From: a virus
Direction: 5' to 3' (one strand)
Length of the DNA: 47,606 bases
Virus record (IMG/VR): IMGVR_UViG_3300042731_005702
Location: 1-47,606 of that record
Shown: piece after piece, positions 33,401 to 39,533 of the stretch
Numbering within the stretch: position 1 is the first letter of the stretch
Layout of the letters: every line of letters starts with the position of its first letter
Notes under the pieces: generated by a model
Told to the model about the DNA's origin: nothing
The model's database searches: none
Seen by the model: only the letters and a program-made list of their open reading frames with translations
Program-made: the position numbers and the translations under genes

Positions 33401-34099
33401 ACATACGTTTCTTATAACGGTAAGGTTGCGTGTTTATCTGTTCCTTCGTCTTTTGTGTTAGTAAGAGACGGTGGGGTACCTGTAATCTGCGGACAGTCTG
33501 TAAACTTCGGTGTGATTTATGGTGTAGGTGCAAAGTCTATTGCAGACGCCAAGGCCGATGCATTCCCCTCGAATATGCCAATCGTTCAAAGAATCGAAAA
33601 AGTAAAACAAATAATCAAAACGTATTTTAAAAAGTATGAAGGTGTTGCGAGATACCGAGAAATGCTAATTGCAACGTGGGAAGCTGAAGGTGTACTTAGA
33701 GCGCAATTGTTTAAGCGCAAGCGCCGCCTCACTGGGATTGATTGGTTTAACAGCAAGTGGGGCGAGGAAGCTGAACACGTTAATGTTGATTATGCACATA
33801 CGAAAAACGAAGCACTAAACTTTGAAGTGCAGTCAACTGCTAGTGCTATCTTAACGCAAGCCACGCGGCAATGTTACGAGGGAATGAAAACAGCAGGTAT
33901 TCCAGAATTCAGAATGCTACTGAGTTTACATGATGCACTTATATTTAGTTGTCACAAAGGCTATATAGACCAAGCAATAGAAAAAATAAAACAGTGGATG
34001 GAGATAACGTTACCTAAGAAACCGAATTACAAATATAGCATGCCATTAAAGGTAGATGCCTTGGTTCAGGACTACTGGGGCCAAGGCGAGTATGATTAA
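30482..34099 (+). CDS. Uracil-DNA glycosylase (family 4) fused to PolA, intein inside
   Basis: A 1205-residue precursor. Residues ~20-215 are a family 4 glycosylase: C-E-R-C, G-E-A-L-G-A-Q-E, G-R-P-F-V-G-D-A-G and two more Cys in V-R-C-R-P-P and M-D-A-C-W complete a [4Fe-4S] site; H-H-P-S-A comes later. Next is a DnaQ-like 3'-5' exonuclease with D253-L-E-T-T-G, 'NIKFDIKHL' and Y-C-G-M-D-V-D. PolA motif A is D626-Y-S-K-I-E-L; motif B R-T-L-A-K...S-V-N-F-G-V-I-Y-G is split by the intein; motif C is H1150-D-A. The spliced protein would be ~889 residues. ATG 30533 is a possible later start; neither has a ribosome site. Confidence 0.92.
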   Translation: MWKRRLKIRFVIVTTNTMRPLKNNPDCERCDLWKTSKTVCCPANGKNSHIMLVGEALGAQEEIYGRPFVGDAGRKLNYVLHRARVNRKSLVITNTVRCRPPKNRKPSKKEMDACWPYLLHDILKYKPTVIVALGATASHVLMSAGETKAGKLLLAKQAGSWRGYPQEKTFTYTGKKKTFTHNCQVISTHHPSAALRNWALDDLLVFDFVTAKKLAGGECRFKDPDTKVNAVKTLTEVQALFKRLSRVNRFVVDLETTGLDPHKSEIMCIGFCCQAGEAHVLPLRVKGNKTYWSPTEQRYIKKHITTIFERSEIIGQNIKFDIKHLRKWLGIVDYNIAFDTMIAHSLIDENKPHNLTFLCQWFLNWEKYDAVMDDYKSSEGRKDVFKTWEVPDQSLWQYCGMDVDATYRLTKIFTKELNAQKLVKAFKNEMGLILPLADMEYRGIQIDTKKTNELIKKYTKEVVKIQKRLTKTASRYLKPAILEGEDADEIEFNANSPKQVAVLLKACGADLRRLTPTGQPSTNSIVIDKLALKKSAPGRIATQLKTLRLYANKYLGTYLHGRDGTKGFLQFLGSHDRVHPNYNIGLARTGRLSADDPAIQTLPRDGGMREMVIPDNPKNQKLIAVDYSKIELCVLAYLANDKVMCHELKSGVDLHTRMAVTVRLNRNPTDKEFEKIAPDISKNERTLAKCFHPDTEVLTKIGWKRILDLNEGEEIIQAMPLADGKVNLEWCVPTEVFTQPSKGKLIHLKNEGVDLRVTEDHRMLGWGESNWCVRTPHEFNYFRKWANAGSLIQRRPTKYDINFLRLCVAVQADGSYKCKQIIFGFTKKRKIHRMRELLRLVGSVGSKDYVESIQGKKRWVITYTLKGNLSYRIRRVLGETKSFPWSWLQLPPMHREAILDEARHWDSRRAENWTQYTYVNIDLQSANVLQAIAAVTGRKTRMHITVKDNPKHNDVYEVSIKDHSTSRGDHVETTYVSYNGKVACLSVPSSFVLVRDGGVPVICGQSVNFGVIYGVGAKSIADAKADAFPSNMPIVQRIEKVKQIIKTYFKKYEGVARYREMLIATWEAEGVLRAQLFKRKRRLTGIDWFNSKWGEEAEHVNVDYAHTKNEALNFEVQSTASAILTQATRQCYEGMKTAGIPEFRMLLSLHDALIFSCHKGYIDQAIEKIKQWMEITLPKKPNYKYSMPLKVDALVQDYWGQGEYD
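32549..33496 (+). mobile_element. Intein in DNA polymerase motif B
   Basis: 316 residues between ...L-A-K and S-V-N-F-G. Block A starts with Cys (C-F-H-P-D-T-E-V-L-T-K) and block B has R-V-T-E-D-H-R-M-L. The end is G-G-V-P-V-I-C-G-Q before Ser +1, so the usual His-Asn is replaced by Gly-Gln, a known kind of variant. The middle has C-V-A-V-Q-A-D-G-S-Y and a degenerate second block near R-E-A-I-L-D-E-A, as in LAGLIDADG homing endonucleases. It splits the O-helix motif of the polymerase, so splicing is needed for activity. Confidence 0.88.
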
Positions 34100-34601
34100 T
34101 TTAGGAGAAGTAAAGTTGGAAGAAGAAAATGTAAATGTAGAAGAAAGCTTATTGGCAGAACTAGAAATAAGTTCTGACCTTGGTTACGAATTCACACGCC
34201 AAGCGCCATTTTATGCCCATTGGGCGTTTCTTCACGCAAAGGCTGAAGACAGGGTGAGGAAGGCCGAGGAGAGGACAGATATAGCTTTTGCTCAATTATA
34301 TCGAGCGTACAGACAGAAAGTACCTGACGCCAAAGAAAATGATTGCAAATCATATATCAGAACCCACGTAGACCATAAAAAACGCATAAAAGAACTAAAT
34401 AGAGCAAAGTATAATCGAGACATGTTAAAGGCTGCCGTGCGTGCCTTTGATATGCGGCACTCAATGCTAATCCAGCTCGGGTTAGATCGCCGCAGAGAAA
34501 TGGATGAGATTAAGCAGACGGAAAATATAACTACCAAAAAAGCAAAACGTGCAAGCAAAATAGTAAGACGAACTTATGATAGTGAGAGGGGAGTAAAATA
34601 A
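34092..34601 (+). CDS. 169-aa helical protein, possible recombination mediator
   Basis: The start is ATG 34092 with AAGGCGAG upstream, overlapping the polymerase stop; the earlier in-frame ATG 34056 lies inside the polymerase gene. The product is almost fully helical with many Arg/Lys and Glu and contains H-V-D-H-K-K-R-I-K-E-L-N-R-A-K and a basic C-terminus. It lies between polymerase and SSB genes. A UvsY-like loader role would suit the order but no sequence signature supports it. Confidence 0.72.
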   Translation: MINLGEVKLEEENVNVEESLLAELEISSDLGYEFTRQAPFYAHWAFLHAKAEDRVRKAEERTDIAFAQLYRAYRQKVPDAKENDCKSYIRTHVDHKKRIKELNRAKYNRDMLKAAVRAFDMRHSMLIQLGLDRRREMDEIKQTENITTKKAKRASKIVRRTYDSERGVK

Positions 34602-34604
34602 AAA

Positions 34605-35528
34605 ATGGCAAAGAAAAAGAAAAGCAAAAAGAAATGGTACTCTGGCAGAAAACTAGATAAAGAGAGCGCAAAGAAAAAGCAGCAAGAGGTGCATGAAAGA
34701 AACGCGGGAGCATTCCACGAATTAAAAAGCGGGTATAATAAAAAGTACGAGCCAAACCATTATTTCATATTGCCACCTTGGCGAGACCTAGATGGTGACC
34801 AGCCCTTAGATATTTGGAAAGAAGTCTGGAAGCATAAATATCTGACATGTCCTCGGTTAATGGCGAATAAGCCGTGTAAAATTTGTGATGCATTAAAAAC
34901 TCGAAAAAAGGACGCTACGTTTGTAAATGAATGGAAGCCGAGACCTACGGGTTATGTCAACGCGATTCGAAAAAAGGACATAAAGAAAGCAAGTGTTGAC
35001 TCGGTTAAAGTTTTGAGGTTTCCGAGTCGGTTATTTGATCAATTAATTGACTACGTGAATGAGGAAGACAGGGACCCATCAGATCCTGATAGGGCGTATC
35101 CCGTGTGCATTAGAAAAACAGGCTTTGGGCAGAAAACACGATATAGAGATCTTACGTGGGGTGATCCGATGGATATTAGCGAGTACCTCACCGATGAAAT
35201 ATTTGATGCTATGTACGATTTAGATAACGCCTCATTTGTTCAGCCCGCTAGTAAAAAACAATTACTTGAAGCACTGGGAAATAAACCCGCGGATGAGGAT
35301 GAGGATGAAGAGTATATGGATGAGGACGAGGAGAGTGAAAGTGACGAGGACGAGGACGAGGAGGAGCTTAAAGAGCCTGGTGATGAAGACGAGGACGAGG
35401 ACGAGGATGAAGAAGAGGAAGACGAGGACGATCTAAGTGAGTTCGACGAGGACGACGAGGACGAGGAGGAGGAAGAGCCACCACCAACTAAAAAACGTAA
35501 AACTAAACGTTCAAAAAGCAAGAAGTAA
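34605..35528 (+). CDS. Single-stranded DNA-binding protein (T4 gp32-like)
   Basis: The 307 residues have a very basic N-terminus (A-K-K-K-K-S-K-K-K), a globular core with a zinc site C-P-R-L-M-A-N-K-P-C-K-I-C near residue 85, and W/Y/F residues for base stacking. The C-terminal ~75 residues are Asp/Glu-rich, ending in a Lys-rich tip. The plan fits T4 gp32, whose acidic tail contacts other replication proteins. The basic last ~12 residues are unusual after an acidic tail. It starts 3 nt after the previous stop. Confidence 0.85.
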   Translation: MAKKKKSKKKWYSGRKLDKESAKKKQQEVHERNAGAFHELKSGYNKKYEPNHYFILPPWRDLDGDQPLDIWKEVWKHKYLTCPRLMANKPCKICDALKTRKKDATFVNEWKPRPTGYVNAIRKKDIKKASVDSVKVLRFPSRLFDQLIDYVNEEDRDPSDPDRAYPVCIRKTGFGQKTRYRDLTWGDPMDISEYLTDEIFDAMYDLDNASFVQPASKKQLLEALGNKPADEDEDEEYMDEDEESESDEDEDEEELKEPGDEDEDEDEDEEEEDEDDLSEFDEDDEDEEEEEPPPTKKRKTKRSKSKK

Positions 35529-35530
35529 AT

Positions 35531-36940
35531 ATGCGTTTATTAGTTGACATAAGCGGTATAGCCTATGCTTCGGGCTACAAGTTAGATTTATCTGATAGTA
35601 AGGGTAGAGCAACGGGAGCAATCTACGGTTCACTTAAAACACTTAGAAAACTTGTTACAGATATCCGGCCTAGAGAATTGATAATTTGTTATGATGGCGG
35701 AGGCAACCCTCGACGGATAAGCCTTTTACCCACATATAAAGTGACTAGAAAAAGCGACCCCAAACAAACCATAATGCGCGAGGAGGTGAAACGACAATTG
35801 CCAATCCTCCGGGGGTTGCTTAGCCATCTACCTATTGTTCAGATTTACCAGCCGGGTTTAGAAGCTGATGATGTGATTGAGGTTATTGCTACGTTTTGCA
35901 AGCATGAAAATGTGGGTATCGTGACACGCGATCATGATCTTTATCAATTGATAACCGATAATCATGTGATCATTAATCCAAACACATGTAGGGAGGTAGA
36001 ACTAACAGAATCAGCAAAGTTCTACCTGTGGCAAAAGGTAATTTGTGGTGACTCATCAGACAACATCCCAGGGGTGCCTGGAATCGGCCCTGTGCGGTCT
36101 GAAAAACTTCTAAAGGAACATGGTACCCTCAAAAATATCATACGTCACGTAAGGGCTGAGGACTCCATTAGTAGTCTGAACTACCAAGAGTTTTTGAAAC
36201 TAGTGAAACGGAATCTAAAATTGATCAAACTAGGTGAGCTAGTGAAGGATTCACAACGTTCAGAAATCCTCAATTACTATAAACGAGCTAGGCTGAACTT
36301 AAAAATAGACAGAGAATTATTCTTACGTGATGCAAGGGATCTTGAGTTCGAGAGTATCTATAGTCGTGTTAAGAATTACTTGTATCCATTTAAGGCATTA
36401 GAGAGACAATCTAAGCATGTGCAGCACAAAACGAGTGAGAAACATTTGGTACGTAAAGAAGATACGGAATGTCGCCACCATGCCCGAAAAATCAGAAACC
36501 CCATCCCAGCCAGTGCAAAACGAGTTATACGACCATGGGACAAAGAAGGCGCCGCAACCTACGTTAAGCGTATACGAAAAATTGCGCTTGATGGCCTGGA
36601 TTCAGCAGGCCGACAATCAAACGTTAACCGAGCTGTACAGTCAGATAATGGCAAAGCACGGCTTGTCCGAGTTGGGTTGCGTAATTCGGGAGTACCTAAA
36701 AATACGGAGTTTCGGAAAAGGGCGTCAATGCGACGAAACAACGCCTTGTCCATTTTGCAAGATTTACAAACAGGAAGTGGGTTAGTGTGGCTGCAAATGC
36801 AGAAGGGCGATGTAATCCAGTTTGTGGATGATTTAGTTGAAGCAATGAAGGTTGAAGAGTTTACGATGCCTCGCCGGTATCTTGAAAAACTTGAAGCAAT
36901 TTATCAGGACTATTCGAATGAGGCACCGGAATGGATGTAA
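35531..36940 (+). CDS. 5'-3' exonuclease (FEN/RNase H family), extended frame
   Basis: Residues 1-~300 are a complete flap endonuclease: L-L-V-D-I-S-G, I-C-Y-D-G-G, G-L-E-A-D-D-V, V-T-R-D-H-D and the helix-hairpin-helix C-G-D-S-S-D-N-I-P-G-V-P-G-I-G-P. It would remove RNA primers and flaps. The frame stays open for ~170 more residues; ~300-415 look like an out-of-frame shadow (Arg-rich) of a gene in another frame, and the last ~51 residues match a separate small gene. So the true enzyme is probably ~300 residues and its stop is missing or bypassed. See findings. Confidence 0.8.
   Translation: MRLLVDISGIAYASGYKLDLSDSKGRATGAIYGSLKTLRKLVTDIRPRELIICYDGGGNPRRISLLPTYKVTRKSDPKQTIMREEVKRQLPILRGLLSHLPIVQIYQPGLEADDVIEVIATFCKHENVGIVTRDHDLYQLITDNHVIINPNTCREVELTESAKFYLWQKVICGDSSDNIPGVPGIGPVRSEKLLKEHGTLKNIIRHVRAEDSISSLNYQEFLKLVKRNLKLIKLGELVKDSQRSEILNYYKRARLNLKIDRELFLRDARDLEFESIYSRVKNYLYPFKALERQSKHVQHKTSEKHLVRKEDTECRHHARKIRNPIPASAKRVIRPWDKEGAATYVKRIRKIALDGLDSAGRQSNVNRAVQSDNGKARLVRVGLRNSGVPKNTEFRKRASMRRNNALSILQDLQTGSGLVWLQMQKGDVIQFVDDLVEAMKVEEFTMPRRYLEKLEAIYQDYSNEAPEWM
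36480..36785 (+). CDS. 101-aa protein with C-P-F-C motif, overlapping FEN frame
   Basis: This frame reads like a normal protein: a polar start, two amphipathic helices (V-Y-E-K-L-R-L-M-A-W-I-Q and L-T-E-L-Y-S-Q-I-M), G-L-S-E-L-G-C-V-I-R-E-Y-L and a C-terminal Cys set (C-D-E-T-T-P-C-P-F-C). The stretch of the FEN frame lying over it is Arg-rich and low-quality. Its TAG overlaps the GTG of the next small frame (TAGTG), a sign of coupled translation. An upstream in-frame ATG 36417 is possible. Function unknown. Confidence 0.65.
   Translation: MPEKSETPSQPVQNELYDHGTKKAPQPTLSVYEKLRLMAWIQQADNQTLTELYSQIMAKHGLSELGCVIREYLKIRSFGKGRQCDETTPCPFCKIYKQEVG
36785..36940 (+). CDS. 51-aa protein coupled by TAGTG
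   Basis: GTG 36785 overlaps the previous stop and AGGAAG lies 7 nt upstream; ATG 36797 is an alternative start. The product is an acidic helical peptide (Q-F-V-D-D-L-V-E-A-M-K-V-E-E-F) ending E-A-P-E-W-M. It shares frame with the extended FEN frame, so it could also be that protein's tail. I favour a separate gene. Confidence 0.5.
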   Translation: MWLQMQKGDVIQFVDDLVEAMKVEEFTMPRRYLEKLEAIYQDYSNEAPEWM

Positions 36941-36964
36941 ACACAATTGGAGGGTTTGATTATT

Positions 36965-37279
36965 ATGAAAAGTGCGAAAAACGAATCCCAGCAGGTGACA
37001 CATGATGAAGTAGGATTGTGTCCAAGAAAACATAAACACGCGGACAGTTTGATCCGGGCTTTGACAAACGTGAATGTTCAGTTAGAGGAGTTATGTGTTG
37101 GGTGTGCATATGAAATGGGATACAAAATGGGTTATGATGCTGCATTCGGAACGTTCGAAAAGCGAATTGAGAATCTAATCTTTCGGTGGGACCTAGCGCC
37201 GGAAACAGCAGGCAAACCTAATAATGAAAAAGAAGAAAGTAGTACGAAAACCATACGTATCTATCGACAGCATAGCTGA
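36965..37279 (+). CDS. 104-aa protein with Cys/His site
   Basis: The start is ATG 36965 with GGAGGG 11 nt upstream; the in-frame TTG 36947 overlaps the ribosome site. The product has C-P-R-K-H-K-H and C-V-G-C-A-Y, a possible zinc site, followed by a helix and a basic tail. The 3' end overlaps the recombinase gene by 56 bp in another frame. Unknown function. Confidence 0.65.
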   Translation: MKSAKNESQQVTHDEVGLCPRKHKHADSLIRALTNVNVQLEELCVGCAYEMGYKMGYDAAFGTFEKRIENLIFRWDLAPETAGKPNNEKEESSTKTIRIYRQHS

Positions 37280-38138
37280 GGCAGTAGCATCAGTTCTGGG
37301 AAGCGAGGACGTTTACAAAGCGCATAATTCAGACCAAGGTACCCCAAAAATGTTCATCCCGTCTGGGGTGCCTGATTTAGATTTTGTGTTGGATAGAAAA
37401 GGTAGGGGATGGCCCACGGGTAGGGTTGTAGAAATATATGGAGGAGAGGCAACCTGTAAAAGCGGAATAGGCTACGCTCTGATTGCAGAGGCTCAAAAAC
37501 TAGGGGGGAATGCGCTTTTGTATCCTGCTGAGGGAAATTATGATGAATGGTTAGCCGAACAGTATGGGGTTGATTTTGAACGTTTGGTATTAGGGGACAA
37601 TGAGACGATAGAAAAAATATTTGGCTCATTTAGTAAGGCAATGCGGAAAAGCAGTGACAACATTTTGATTGGAATGATTGATTCGATAGCGGGAAGTAGT
37701 ACTCAGGCAGAGCTTGATGAATTTGAGGAAACAGGGATTATAAAACGGGATAGGTCAGCACAGATAAGAGCATTACAGTTAAGTAACGCGTTACGAAAAA
37801 TAGGTGCATCGATTCCACGAACTAACTCTATACTATTTTGTGTCAATCAAATACGAGAGAACCCGGATGCCATGTTGTTTCAAAAAAAAACTAAACCACC
37901 TGGAGGCCGAGCATTAAAATTTTACGCCTCAATACGTTTGGAGTTGGAGGCAATAAAAAAAGTAAAACGGACAGTGAAGGGTAAGCAAGTTGTGGCTGGG
38001 TTTGATTTACGAATCACGGCAGTCAAAAACAGACTAGCAAGGCCATACCAGGAAGCTGAAATCTATCTCGACTATGAAAAGGGGCTACTACCCAAACGCA
38101 AGCCTAAAAAAAAGAAAGTAGGGAGAAAGAAAACGTAA
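37224..38138 (+). CDS. RecA/UvsX-like recombinase
   Basis: The 304-residue RecA-fold protein has Walker A G-G-E-A-T-C-K-S-G (73-81; Lys79), a variant of the usual GPESSGKTT with Cys before Lys. Walker B is I-L-I-G-M-I-D-S-I-A-G, and loop-2 region V-N-Q-I-R-E-N-P-D is followed by P-P-G-G-R-A-L-K-F-Y. N- and C-termini are Lys-rich. It should form filaments on single-stranded DNA for recombination-dependent replication, together with SSB and the Mre11/Rad50 pair. Shorter than cellular RecA (~350), like phage forms. Confidence 0.88.
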   Translation: MKKKKVVRKPYVSIDSIAEAVASVLGSEDVYKAHNSDQGTPKMFIPSGVPDLDFVLDRKGRGWPTGRVVEIYGGEATCKSGIGYALIAEAQKLGGNALLYPAEGNYDEWLAEQYGVDFERLVLGDNETIEKIFGSFSKAMRKSSDNILIGMIDSIAGSSTQAELDEFEETGIIKRDRSAQIRALQLSNALRKIGASIPRTNSILFCVNQIRENPDAMLFQKKTKPPGGRALKFYASIRLELEAIKKVKRTVKGKQVVAGFDLRITAVKNRLARPYQEAEIYLDYEKGLLPKRKPKKKKVGRKKT

Positions 38139-38139
38139 A

Positions 38140-38406
38140 ATGTTTGATGCTGAAGTTGATTTAACTGCATTTGAACAAAAGTTATGTATGCACATACTTG
38201 ATTATAATTACAATCAATACGTTTGGTCGGGCGACCTGTGCTTAAAACTGAAAAAGAAGATATCATATGTTTCAACTCGCATGAGGGGGTTGGTTAGAAA
38301 AGGGGTGCTGGTTGAGCATCACAGAGTGCCTGACTATTTTAAGTTTACGCCATTCGGTCGAGAGTTGGCAAAAGACCATGTGTTCCGGTTGGCAGACTTA
38401 AAATGA
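38140..38406 (+). CDS. 88-aa winged-helix protein
   Basis: ATG follows the recombinase stop by 1 nt and the end overlaps the next gene by 4 bp (ATGA). The product reads as a winged helix: helix at 8-20, G-D-L-C-L-K-L-K-K-K, recognition helix V-S-T-R-M-R-G-L-V-R-K-G and a wing with H-H-R-V-P-D-Y-F-K-F-T. The same fold type is used in small regulators or DNA-structure binding proteins. Function unknown. Confidence 0.7.
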   Translation: MFDAEVDLTAFEQKLCMHILDYNYNQYVWSGDLCLKLKKKISYVSTRMRGLVRKGVLVEHHRVPDYFKFTPFGRELAKDHVFRLADLK

Positions 38407-39533
38407 TTGGCGTGCTAGGTGATCTTCATCTCGGTAGATCAATATACAATTATGATGTGACCCCTTATATTAGGGAATCAATGTACAGATTCTTTGATTT
38501 GTGTAGGGGTTGCAACGTTGACTTTGCTGTTCAATTGGGTGACGTCTTTGATCACTCAACACCTAGTGAGGCACACCGAAAGCAAGTGGTGCAATGGTTC
38601 AATGAATTCGAACGTTCAGAAATACCACTTTATGTTTTAGTAGGGAATCATGACGCTACGAATGATAGTGCAACAGGATCGGCATTAGCGGCTTTTAGGG
38701 TGTCACGATGGAGATATGTAACAGTGGTTGATAGGCCCTTGACAGTAAGGACACGGGGCGATCATGTCGTAACGGTTTTACCCTTTCCGTCACCCGGATT
38801 ATACAGAAGTATCCACAGTTATTTGAAGGACGTTTGGCAGGCGTTTTATAACCATCCCTTTATTACGCCAAAATGCCAATATGTGTTTTCTCATTTGATG
38901 GTAGAGGGGGCTGCTTATGGGAGTCAGGATTTTGTTTACCGAGGTGGGGATTATTCAATACCAGATTATGTTACGAGATCCAGATCAATGAATACGAAAG
39001 TTATTTGCGGCCATATTCACAAGGGGCAGACGGTTAATAAACGTGTGCATGTTGTGGGGTCTGCTAACCGTCTTAGGTTCGACGAGCAACGGGATAAAAA
39101 ACACATCTTATTGATAGATGGTGGCAAGTTAAAACGAGTGATGCAACCGTCTTTGCAGTTAGTAGAGGTCAAGTTAGATGTTAGCAATAATAAAGAACTG
39201 AGGGATACGAGCAGTGTTATAGCGTATTTAAAAAAACGTTCGTTTGATGACTGTATTGTTAAAGTCACATCGGTTGTGGACACCATATCTAGTGTTGATT
39301 GGTCAGCTATTGAAGACACGATTTATAGTAAGCGAGCTAGATGGGTTCATTTGATGGCACCGGATATTAGGCAGCCAAAAATAGGTGCAGCAAAAAGAAT
39401 ACGACAACAGAGCGACACCCTAGCAATTGCAAAGCAGTTTATAAAGCATAACGTCAATGGAAAAAGTGAAAAACAATTAGCCTATAAGCTTTTTAAAAAG
39501 CTCTACACAAAGGCAATATACAATGATCCTTAA
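38403..39533 (+). CDS. Mre11/SbcD-like nuclease (T4 gp47 type)
   Basis: The 376-residue metallophosphoesterase has all motifs: G-D-L-H-L-G (6-11), Q-L-G-D-V-F-D-H (~46-52), V-G-N-H-D (~80-84), F-S-H-L-M-V-E-G and C-G-H-I-H-K-G (~202-208). With the next gene product it forms an ATP-controlled double-strand-end nuclease. The genes overlap by 11 bp, so co-translation is expected. A near-motif copy (GAACGTTCAGAAAT) lies in this gene near 38611. Confidence 0.92.
   Translation: MIGVLGDLHLGRSIYNYDVTPYIRESMYRFFDLCRGCNVDFAVQLGDVFDHSTPSEAHRKQVVQWFNEFERSEIPLYVLVGNHDATNDSATGSALAAFRVSRWRYVTVVDRPLTVRTRGDHVVTVLPFPSPGLYRSIHSYLKDVWQAFYNHPFITPKCQYVFSHLMVEGAAYGSQDFVYRGGDYSIPDYVTRSRSMNTKVICGHIHKGQTVNKRVHVVGSANRLRFDEQRDKKHILLIDGGKLKRVMQPSLQLVEVKLDVSNNKELRDTSSVIAYLKKRSFDDCIVKVTSVVDTISSVDWSAIEDTIYSKRARWVHLMAPDIRQPKIGAAKRIRQQSDTLAIAKQFIKHNVNGKSEKQLAYKLFKKLYTKAIYNDP

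Noticed and set aside
35240-35521. Minus-strand poly-Ser frame and plus-strand Arg/Met frame over the SSB acidic tail
   Set aside because: Shadows of the Asp/Glu-rich coding sequence.
39487-39502. 16-bp perfect palindrome AGCTTTTTAAAAAGCT at the Mre11 gene end
   Set aside because: It codes for ordinary K-L-F-K-K-L and lies in AT-rich sequence; no second copy or context supports a site.
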